A stretch of DNA of 64,000 bases from NCBI GenBank assembly GCA_951804985.1, contig OX638130.1:123021593-123085592 (forward strand), in the 5' to 3' direction. Each line of letters starts with the position of its first letter. Within the stretch, counting starts at the first letter, position 1. Shown here piece after piece: positions 44,225-53,579 of this stretch. The notes beneath the pieces are model-generated. The model was given only the letters and a program-made list of their open reading frames with translations. It was not told the DNA's origin and ran no database searches. This DNA comes from Dryomyza anilis. Its lineage: Eukaryota > Arthropoda > Insecta > Diptera > Dryomyzidae. Made by a program: the position numbers and the translations under genes.

Positions 44225-44757
44225 TTATATGAATTTTCCTGTCATGAATAAATTCATAATATGTGAGTATATTATTATATATAAAAGTTCACACATAAAT
44301 GGAATGAACGCCTTCAATTCTAACACTGTTCATTATATACATGGAAAAAATCATTCTATTTATGAACTATTCTTCATATATATGAATCGCACAATAAAAA
44401 ATTATGAACATCGCGTTCATAATTGTTATGATTTCCGTCATTAAGGTGTTCATATTCATTTTTTAGGTAAAGCAGCGCACTCAATAAATAAAAATAATAA
44501 AGTAGTTTAATAAAATAAAAAATAATACAAGAAAATAGTTTATTTTTATTTTTATTTTTAAAAAGTTTAAAAGTTCATAAATATCATGAATTTTTTTATA
44601 AATATTATGAATGCGTTCATCAATACTATGAACTTTTTTCATTACGATTTTCTAAACGATTCATAAATTCGATGAATGTGGTCATTGATTGAGTAGTAAT
44701 GACAAATTCATGAAATTGATGAACAAATGATGAACTTTTTTTTTCTGTGCATATAAA
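44225..44757. mobile_element. Palindrome-rich element with TTCATNNNATGAA motifs (putative MITE)
   Basis: Dense short dyads: TTCATATATATGAA, GAACATCGCGTTCATAATTG, TTCATAAATATCATGAA, TTCATCAATACTATGAAC and CATGAAATTGATGAAC. The right end in reverse complement reads TATGCACAGAAAAAAAAAGT and faces a similar TATACATGGAAAAAATCATT at 44335, suggesting TIRs of a roughly 420-bp core. No target duplication was confirmed. Related sequence lies at 42287-42380 and 45965-46995. Confidence 0.4.
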
Positions 44758-45964
44758 AAATAATAGTTATATTTACGTATAACCTACAATAAACGTGAAA
44801 GGCTGTATTCACTTTAGTAATCCGTTTGTAACACTCAAAAACAGGGTGCTCATTAGATCGGATCGAATAAAATGCTAAAAAAAGTAACAGCCTGGACCTT
44901 TCAAACAATATATAAAACTGGATGTTCGAACATCGAATAAAAAAAAAAATGAAATACAATTTTCGCGGTTTTTGGCGGGATCCAACATTTCTTTTTTGTG
45001 TCTGATACTTTTACGAAGTAAGCTTTCATTTTACGGACAGACTTTTATTATGATTTTTTTGTATGATAATCGATATATATTCTTGATTAGCTATGTCTAT
45101 ATATTGGTCTGCTAAGTTCACGATTACAGGAAATCCAGAATAGGTAGATCAATGAAACTCTAAAGAAAAATTAATTATGTTCCTACGCTATCTGGTATTA
45201 AAAATGGGCATGATCAGCCTATTCTATATAAAATCTATATAGACATGATCACAAAACAGGAAATAATAAAAAATTCCAAAAATAAAAACTAAAACTGTGA
45301 TATGTCATTAATTCAAATCATCAATATCTGTGATCTAATATAGTTGAAATTTAAAAAAAAAATAATTACCTTTAACACATGCATAATATCCAATATGGAC
45401 TTTGAACTACTTTATAAAACTGTAAATATTATATTTGTTCCACTGTAGCCATTCTTTTGTTTTTACCCCTTCTTTCGCAGAGTCGTCCTTTGACATTTTG
45501 GTCATATTTCAGTCATTGTGGTGATGATGATGGTGGTGGTGGCAGCAGCAACCAATGCTTCAAAAACAGGCAACGTACGGCAAGATGGTTGAGCTGACCA
45601 CGTCGCGATAGGCATTTGAACAAAGTATCTCTACCGACGAACTGGGTATCGTTCACACAATGTGGACTGGACTGTGCCGGAGCAGATATCAAAACCACGC
45701 ATCACAACGACGACATGTTACTGTTTTTTTTTGATACTGTGTTTTGATTTTTTCCTTATTTTTTTTTTGAACAATTTGGTCAACAAGATGTGATGACCGT
45801 GAACATAATAAGCCTGATGATAACGGCTGAATTAGTGACAATCATGATCAAACTGATGCTGATGATGTTGATAGATTTTGTGGACATAGCATCATTTGCA
45901 AAATAATGGAAATGCAAAAAAAAATACATATTTTTCGCAACGAACAATGGCGCCGCTAATGAAC
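44758..45964. other. Non-coding sequence
   Basis: No gene. Bases 45470-45720 are less AT-rich and contain GTGGTGATGATGATGGTGGT. A minus-strand frame at 45513-45698 has no domain. TCTATATAAAATCTATATAGA at about 45223-45243 is a small palindrome. Confidence 0.45.
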
Positions 45965-46995
45965 GCCATTTTGGAAAACGTGCAATTTCAATTTATCAAT
46001 TTTTTTCATCAATATTATGAATTTTTCAACAACTAACAGATTCATCATATGGAATATTTCATTCATTGAATTAAAATCGTAATTTTTTAAATGTTTTTTT
46101 TTTAATTTATAATTATTCAGAAATTTGTTAGCAAAATTTGAAATAAAAAAAATTTAAAAAATATTTTTTTTTATTAAAAAAAAAACATTTTTTTTTATTA
46201 AAAAAAAACATTTTTTTTTTTATTAAAAAAAAACATTTTTTTTTTTTATTAAAAATAAATATTTTTTTTTATTAAAAAAAAACAGATTTTTTTATAAAAA
46301 AAAACTTTTTAGGTTAACAAAAAAAGTTTTCGAAAAAATATTTTTTCCAAAAAAAAAATTTTTAAAATAAAGAAAAATAGGTTTTTGTTTGCCAAAAAAA
46401 AGGATTGAAAAAAATATTTGATTTAATGAACAAAATTCATCGATATGATGTACATATATTTTGTAACTTATGTATTTTTCATTAATGTAATTAATGTTGT
46501 CTTTGCATAAACTTCTTCAAATTGAAGTTAAAATTTCGAAATTAAAAAAAATGTAACGTCAGCTTTTTTTTTAATATAACTATTTTAATTGAAAAAAGTT
46601 TAGAAAAAAAATTTCTTAAAAAAAAAAATTATTTTCGAATTTTATTTTTATAGAAAAATAAAATTTTGTATAAATATATCATTTCAATATCTTATACAAA
46701 AACCACTAGAAAACTCAAAATGTGGCAAAAGTAAATAAAAAAAAATATTTGTTTTAATGAACAAAATTCATCAATATGATGTATATATATATTGTGTTTT
46801 ATGTATTTGTTCAAAAATATAATGAAATGTAGTCTTCGATACACTTCTTCAAATTGAAGAACACTTTTTCTGTCTTTTATCAAATAGATGATGAATACAT
46901 ATCTTTGATGTTTTGTAGTGTTCATTATTATGAATAATTCATCAATACAATGAAAAATAGTTAGAAGAATGAAATTAATCAATATTTTTTCCTCT
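45965..46995. mobile_element. Second TTCATNATGAA-family element (putative), with A/T-tract core
   Basis: The left part has TTCATCAATATTATGAATTT and TTCATCATATGGAA. The right part has GTTCATTATTATGAATAATT, TTCATCAATACAATGAA and an end whose reverse complement is GCAGAGGAAAAAATATTGAT. Within it lies an internal direct repeat: AATGAACAAAATTCATC(G/A)ATATGATGTA(C/T)ATATAT at about 46425-46455 and 46757-46787. The centre is a 46140-46330 poly(A)/poly(T) repeat. Boundaries are approximate. Confidence 0.4.
46140..46330. repeat. Tandem poly(T)-ATT-poly(A) repeat
   Basis: Five imperfect units of about 30-33 bp, each a T9-12 tract, ATTA, an A7-9 tract and a C. Every unit is a T-tract/A-tract hairpin. 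Alternatively it could be an assembly or slippage product, since such tracts are error-prone. Confidence 0.8.
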
Positions 46996-48165
46996 GCGTT
47001 TTGATCATTTTGATACTGCTCTGTCTATCATGGAGATTTATGAAATTTTTCTAGACAGTAGTTCTGAATCAGAGCTCATCACCTTGTGCACCTGTCAAAT
47101 TCCTGGCAAAATCTCTATTTCAGTCAAATAGTCAAGCTGTCAGTTCGGTCGGTCGTTTGGTCGGTCAGTCTGTCATTTTGAAGCACTTGTTCTGTTGCAT
47201 ATTTGCATAATAAATGAGACAAAAGCCCAAATCACACATACTGCACTATTCCATCATTATTTCCACACATACCAAGTATTTATAACAATTGTTCTAAACA
47301 ATATTCAAAATTTCATTGCATTCCACAAAACCATCCCACACAAACCCCCCCCCCCCCAAGCATTTCCTTTTTCTCTGCACCGCATATATATATCGTGCAT
47401 AATCTGCTGTCTGCTATGGCTCAACATACCGGATACGCCTGGACAGAAAGGATGTCCGGTAGAATCATTGATGAGCTATTAAGTCAATTTCTCTGGAACT
47501 CTGTGACTCCACTTTGTAACTCATGGTCACTCGAGCTCATGTTGTTGTTGTTTCTGGTTACTACCAACATTGTATTTTAGTTGTTGTTGCTATCAACAAC
47601 TTGCAATATTGATGCCGGTGCATTACGTGAGCCCGCATCAAAATTTTGTCAAATTTTCATCATTATTTTCATTGGTATGAGTTGTGCATGTGCGATAGGG
47701 TCAGATGTTGAGTTGACTCTGATTTTGAATTTTGTTGCTGATTTTGTACAGAAATTGTGAAAATTCTATTTTGTTATGATTGCTGCAGTAGTGGCAGCAA
47801 CCAATGCAACACATGTCATGTAAAATTTAAACTTTGATAAATTACAACAAATCTGTGCAGCAGAGAAGCAGCAACACAACACAGCAACTATTGCAGGTAT
47901 TGCGCTAATTTTAGTGGCTAAAGTTTTGACATTTCGCATAAATTGCGGTGCTTCATTTTAAATGAGCTGCAATTGCTCGAAAACTGTTTATTGAAAATGT
48001 CCAGTGGTAACGGTTGAATAGTAGTATAAGTGAAATAAAAAATAAAGTTAAAAACGAAATACAAAAATTAAAAACTGCCCGTTAATGGCAAAAATAACAG
48101 TTTTATTTGTGATATTTGTTTGTGACATTTTTTGTTTTTAAATTATTTTGCTAATAAAAGGTTAC
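46996..48165. other. Unique island, with a C14-type homopolymer
   Basis: No gene is recognised. GTCGGTCGTTTGGTCGGTCA lies at about 47149. A run of about 14 C at 47345-47358 interrupts AT-rich sequence. Plus-strand frames 47195-47482 and 47395-47580 have no domain. Bases 47580-47940 hold GTTGTTGTTGC/CAGCAACAC motifs typical of fly non-coding DNA. Confidence 0.45.
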
Positions 48166-48169
48166 CAAA

Positions 48170-48485
48170 ATAGAAAGAATTTTGTTGTATTTAAAATAAA
48201 CACATATGTATTTGATTTACGTTCGAAATCAAATGTATTTATTTGCGATACATTGATGTACTTGCTATTGATTGGAAATGAATTACATAAATGTACTACA
48301 TTTCCATAAAAATGTACTACATTTGCATTGAAAAGAACGATATTTTGTATTAATTTATACGTTTTATAATGTGTAAATAAATTACTACATCTGCATTTGT
48401 TTTTCTTATATTCTCTATTTACATAAAAATATGAAAAACTTCATTAATTTTTATGGCATTCTGTATTTATTAAAATCAAATGTAT
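48170..48485. repeat. Dispersed TACTACAT-type repeat, copy 1
   Basis: AAATAAACACATATGTATTTG then ATTTACGTTCGAAATCAAAT, AATGTACTACATTT, GTAAATAAATTACTACATCT and CATTCTGTATTTATTAAAAT parallel the copies at 57450-57810 and 60120-60500. No TIRs or poly(A) were found, so the class of element is unclear. Confidence 0.65.
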
Positions 48486-48489
48486 GAAT

Positions 48490-48540
48490 TTTGGCTCGTA
48501 GTCCAACGCACTTACTAATCAAGCCATCCAGCCTACAAAT
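48490..48540 (-). mobile_element. SINE family A head remnant
   Basis: In reverse complement, TTAGTAAGTGCGTTGGACTA then CGAGCCAAAAT matches the SINE head (TTAGTGCGTTGGACTGCGAG). The body and B-box are absent or unrecognisable. It directly follows the TACTACAT repeat copy 1. Confidence 0.5.
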
Positions 48541-48689
48541 CCTCCTTATAATCCGTAGTCCGTTTTTAGCTCGAAATAAAAAAAAACCTGCAAGCCTCTT
48601 GGTCTTTTACTTGTTCTTGCGCATTTCTTACAATCTTAGTTTACACCATTTATCAATGTAATTCAGAAAAGATCAAGAAAAGACCATTT

Positions 48690-50218
48690 GAATTCAGAAT
48701 TTCCATTTGAAATTCGAAAGACATCAATTGAAATTAATAAATTCCATTTGAAATTCAAGAGACATCAATTGAAATTCAAAAATTCGATTTGAAATTCAGA
48801 AATTCTATTTGAAATTCAAAAGACATCAAATGAAATTCAGAATTTCCATTTTAATTCAGAATTTCCATTTGAAATTCAAAAGACATCAATTGAAATTCAT
48901 AAATTCCATTTGAAATTCAAGAGACATCAATTGAAATTCAAAAATTCCATTTGAAATTCAGAAATTCCATCTGAAATTCAAGAGAAATCCATTTGAAATT
49001 CAAAAGACATCTAATGAAAATCATAATTTCCATTTGAAATTCAAAAGACATCAATTGAAATTCAGAAATTCCATTTGAAATTCAGAGGGTATCAATTAAA
49101 ATTCAGAAATTCCATTTGAAATTCAAAAGACATGAAATGAAAATCATTTTTTTTTTTTTTTTTTTTTTTTTTTGGAATATCTACTAAGATCCACAGCACT
49201 CAGACAGACTATATCCATTGTACTGTGAAATCTATTCCCTACAATTTTGTGGTTAATATCACCACGAGCGCCCATGCCCAAGCCGGGATTCGAACCCGAG
49301 ACCTTCAGAATGCAAGTCCAGCGCGCTACCTCTGGACTGCTGAGGCCGGCTAAATCATAATTTCCATTTGAAATTCAAAAGACCAATTGAAATTCAGAAA
49401 TTCCATTTGAAATTCAAAAGACATCAATTGAAATTCAGAAATTCTATTTGAAATTCAAAAGACATCAATTGAAATTCATAAATTCCATTTGAAATTCAAA
49501 AGACATCAATTGAAATTCAAAAATTTCATTTGAAATTCAGAAATTCCATTTGAAATTCAAAAGACATCAAATGAAAATCATAATTTCCATTTGAAATTCA
49601 AAAGACATCAATTGAAATTCAGAAATTCCATTTGAAATTCAAAAGACATCAATTGAAATTCAAAAATTCCATTTGAAATTCAGAAATTCTATCTGAAATT
49701 CAAAAGACATCCATTTGAAATTCAAAAGATATCAAATGAAAATCATAATTTCCCTTTGAAATTCAAAAGACATCAATTGAAGTTCAGAAATCCCATTTGA
49801 AATTCAGAAGACATCAATTGAAATTCAGAAATTCCATTTGAAATTCAAAAGACATCAATTGAAGTTCAGAAATCCCATTTGAAATTCAGAAGACATCAAT
49901 TGAAGTTCAGAAATTCCATTTGAAATTCAGAAGACATCAATTGAAATTCCATTTGAAATTGAAAAGACATCAATTGACATTTATAAATTTCCATTTGAAA
50001 TTCAGAGGGCATCAATTAAAATTCAGAAATTCCATTTGAAATTCAAAAGACATCCATTTGAAATTCAACAGACATCAATTGAAATTTAGAAATTTCCACT
50101 TGAAATTCAGAAAATTTCCTTTTAAAATTCAGAAATTTCCATTTTAAATTCAGAAATTTCCATTTGAAATTCAGAAAATGTCCATTTGAAATTCAGAAAT
50201 ATCTATTTGAAATTCACC
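48690..50218 (-). repeat. 41-bp minisatellite array 2 (minus orientation)
   Basis: The monomer on the plus strand is AAAGACATCAATTGAAATTC then AGAAATTCCATTTGAAATTCA, 41 bp, roughly 30-35 copies excluding the SINE. Its reverse complement is the monomer of the 31.5-kb array. Half-monomers (AATTCCATTTGAAATTCAG duplicated) occur repeatedly. Towards 50080-50215 the unit shortens to about 21 bp: AGAAATTTCCATTTGAAATTC. Confidence 0.94.
49148..49351 (-). mobile_element. SINE family B inserted in the 41-bp array
   Basis: On the minus strand the element has a tRNA-like head with GGTAGCGCGCTGG (A-box region) and the B-box GGGTTCGAATCCC (complement of 49285-49297). A body with GTGGTGATATTAACCACAA follows and a poly(A) tail of 26 bases ends it. 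A 7-bp duplication AAATCAT flanks it at 49141-49147 and 49352-49358. Joining the flanks restores the minisatellite register. It is unrelated to SINE family A beyond the tRNA-type head. Confidence 0.93.
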
Positions 50219-50954
50219 GAGTTATACGCGTATTTTACGAATTTAAAAATTACGAAAAAATATTTCGTAAAATGTACTAGAAGTTATTTTGAGTGTAGAA
50301 TATAAGGATACAATTAGATTTAGTATTAGTTTCCATTTTCTGTAACAGGCAGACAATTTGTCTCTTTTACTTTGATATTCAAACTGTATTCGAAAAGGAA
50401 CAATGTGAATTACTATATATTTATTTGAATTTCAAATCCATTGCTTTCTGCTACCCCATTACTATCTTAAAACCTAGCATTAAATACCAAATAAATATTT
50501 TATTATTTAGACATCATGCACATTATTTTAAACTATGCGCCTAACAACAAGTCATACCACCATCACATTGCCCTCTAAATATTGTTAATATGATTAAGAG
50601 TTTTGCATCCTGAATGTTAATCTTAATTAGAACCTCACAAACAACTCTAACGTTGCGTCGCATTGTGTCGACATCCTCGAGATCAGCCAACTACTACTAC
50701 TACTACTGCGAGAACAATTACTAATTATGCACAATGTGTAGCCACCCAACTCCCCGTCATTATAAAGCACTCGGAGTAGTGGTGCCACGACCAGAGACGC
50801 CTTCAACTGGCAACTAATTGCAAACATATTTACATCCGCATCTGCGTCAACATTGGAACAGCCTAAGACGATAAGATGCAACCACCAAATGAATTGAGCA
50901 CTAAGAAAAAATATTAAATTTATAACAAATTTTTCATATGGTTTTTAGCAAATA
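50219..50954. other. Non-coding unique sequence
   Basis: No gene. Bases 50520-50890 are mixed composition with CTACTACTACTACTGCG at about 50690. The minus frame 50627-50881 has no domain. Confidence 0.45.
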
Positions 50955-51593
50955 CCTTCACTATTATGCCAAAGCAAAGAATGTTCAATGTTTGACATTT
51001 GCATTTTTTTTACATTTTTAAATGTTGTTTTTCCTCAAGTATACTGTGACAAAATCCTGTGTGGTTTGGTTGAATATTTCAAGCCACAAAAGACGAAACC
51101 GAAAGAGCGAATTCGAAAAATTGAAAATGTTGTCATGCCAAAAGGGCGAATCTTATTGTTTTTTTGCCATAACTTTTTATTCATATAAGTTATAATAGTG
51201 GTGTAAAGGTATTAGTTGTTTGTTTTTAAAGCACTTATCGATCAGCAACATTATTTTTAAATATTTTTTTGAATTTTTATCATTTGCAAAAAAAATTTTG
51301 GAAAATTATTTTTAAATAATGATACCAATCGATATGTGCTTTAAAAACAAACAATAAATGCCTTTACAGCACTATTTTATCTTGCATCAATAAAGAGTTA
51401 TAGCAAAAAAACGAAAAGATTCGCCTTTTTGGCATGACAAGATTTTCAAATTTTCGAATTCGCTCTTTCGGTTTCGTCTTAACATCACTATTTTATCTTC
51501 ATCAATAAAGAGTTATAGCAAAAAAAACGAAAAGATTGGCCCAAGATTTTCAATTTTTCAAATTTCTTCGCCCCTTTGGCATGACACTGACGA
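50955..51593. mobile_element. Foldback/MITE family 1, copy 4 (deletion derivative)
   Basis: The left end CCTTCACTATTATGCCAAAG follows TA (50953-50954); the right end CGCCCCTTTGGCATGACACT then GACGA ends at 51593 and is followed by TA. Only one palindromic module remains, with arms around AATAGTGGTGTAAAGGTATT and AATGCCTTTACAGCACTATT. A partial duplication of the right sub-terminal unit (ATCACTATTTTATCTTCATC) follows at about 51482. TA flanks at both ends support a TA target duplication for the family. Confidence 0.82.
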
Positions 51594-51599
51594 TATATG

Positions 51600-52205
51600 A
51601 ACCTATAAATATCTGGGGCTTTTCAGAAATATTTTACGAATACTTTGGCAAACAAACTTTAAATCTTTTATAAAAGGGTTAAAAAATAGGCAGCATTTGA
51701 TATAAAATTTGCCTTTGTCTGCTTTAAATCTTCCGAATAAATTTTTCTAACTACCTAGAGTCTGTCAAACATTTTTTCTAGTGACTCGAGATAATTTTGC
51801 AGACATTTTTCAAGAAAGTTTCGTGCATATTTTTGGCAGTTTATTCAATTTAAGAAAAATTTGAAGGCAGATTCCAGGGAAGTTTGCAGAAGAGTAGTAA
51901 ATAAGCAGCTCTTGATGCAAACTCAACCATTTCCTGCTCAAAATCCTTCGATAAAATGTTTCTAAACTGCTCTGAGTCTGACGGAAATTGTGTCTGGCGT
52001 ACCGAGACAAAATGTCAGTCTTTTTTAAGGAATATCATGGTCAAATTTCAGTTAGAAATGGAAGTTTTTGGTAACTGCATAGCGGAATATAAAATATTGT
52101 GCAATTTTAAAGGTAGATTTATGGCATATTAAAGGGATAGGGCAGCTTTTCATAGAAATTCTCGGAATACATTTTTCTGAACTACCTTTATATTCCCAAA
52201 ATTTG
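51600..52205. repeat. 215-bp tandem repeat, three diverged units
   Basis: Anchor AATCTTCCGAATAAATTTTT then CTAACTACCTAGAGTCTG at 51727, AATCCTTCGATAAAATGTTT then CTAAACTGCTCTGAGTCTG at 51942, and AATTCTCGGAATACATTTTT then CTGAACTACCTTT at 52157. The spacing is 215 bp in both intervals. Preceding sequence (AGGCAGCATTTGAT, AAGCAGCTCTTGAT, GGGCAGCTTTTCAT) is also aligned. The first unit begins at the edge of foldback copy 4. Confidence 0.8.
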
Positions 52206-53575
52206 GTCTACCGTTATATTTTTCTAATTGTTTTAGTTTATTTATTAGGATGATATTCATTGGTGGCTCTTTTGTAGCGCACATCCAAAGCGGCGCCTTA
52301 GCAAACACTTTGTTTATGCCAAGAAATGATAGAGGAAGGCGAAAAAACGGGGTCTTGAAATGGGGCTCCTGCCAGAGACATATGTACGTAATTCGAAGAC
52401 ACACTGGAGTGTGCTTCAAGTGACAAGTCTTGGAAAGCGCGCAGCACTTAAAAAACTTTGCCGCCAAAATGTCTCCAAAGTCGACGGTGACGTCGACAAC
52501 GCTGCAATCAGTGCGTCAGTCAGTAATACCGTCAGTCGGTATTTTGCAGGATGAGGCCAAGAATCGAAGTTGTAGTTGTGGCACTCTTTGGCTTATTTAC
52601 CGTTGCTATTGTCTAATTGCCAATGCCATTGCCACGCAGCATGCGTCCTTTACGTCCTAGTCGTCCTTTTTGTCCTTCATGCCCTTGTTGTGCTGCTGCA
52701 AGCGGTGCTGCCGCGCCATGCAATGAAGCAAAAACAGCAAAACAAAAAAATGCTGAAGTAGCAAAATTAAGATTGGAGCGACTTGAAGGACTTCGAACGA
52801 AGTAGTAGAAGAAAAAGTGGAAAAAAGGATAAAAAGTAGTAGTACGAGTAGTTGTTGCCGGTGCCAAGAAAAACATCTCCAGTGAATTTTAATTAAAAGT
52901 AAATTCAATTTTCAACTGCAGAAAAGCATTATTTAATGAAAGTAATTAACAGTTACGCGCAGCGCAGCGCAGAACTGTCCGAGACGCGCGCAAATCCTGC
53001 AGGCTCAGCAGCCGTTACAAGTGCCGGACGACGCGCCGATGACGACGATGTAGACGAAGCTGGTAGTAACAACGACGAAGATAAGGACGACGCGAAGTCG
53101 TCGAACACTTGATGCTGATGCTATTGAGTGAATTTGTTGGATTGAGTCGGCTTAAGATGCGGGGTATTGCTAAAGGGTGCTACAGAGTTGGCGCTGTACC
53201 AGGTACCAGGTGCGTGTTTGCTAAGACGACTGAGAGACGAATGCGAAAATAAATCGAATTGCAAGGATTGATTTAAAAAGAAGCAGACAGTTGAGACGAT
53301 TTATGCGGCATAAAAGTAATGGCAGTGGTATGAAGGACTATAAATAGAAATAAATGTCTAGTATTCTGATGCATAAAAACAAAATACATATATTACATAT
53401 AAAAAAATAAAAATTTCAGGAGAATTTTCTCTTTTGAAATTGTCGAAAATTTTTTTTTTTTTTACTAATTAAAAAAAAAGGATTTTGAATATTTTTCAAA
53501 ATTTCTATACTGCAAAATAAAATCTATGTTCAAAATTAATTTTGCCATTAGATATCAATTTTTAATAAAAAAAAT
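52206..53575. other. Unique island, GC-richer at 52350-53250
   Basis: No gene is recognised. Notable are GACGTCGACAACGCTGCAAT at 52489, CGTCCTTTACGTCC/CGTCCTTTTTGTCC at about 52646, GACGACGATGTAGACGAAGC at about 53041 and CGCGCAGCGCAGCGCAGAAC at about 52957. Overlapping frames on both strands at 52360-52908 conflict and lack domains. Composition and the GCAGCG/GACGAC tracts suggest an exon-like or promoter-like segment, unproved. Confidence 0.45.
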
Positions 53576-53579
53576 GTTC

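Noticed and set aside
47345..47358. Run of about 14 C as a functional G-quadruplex-type site
   Set aside because: A single homopolymer cannot be told from slippage or a sequencing artefact.
49280..49351. Minus-strand tRNA gene
   Set aside because: Followed by a SINE body and poly(A) tail and flanked by AAATCAT duplications; SINE family B.
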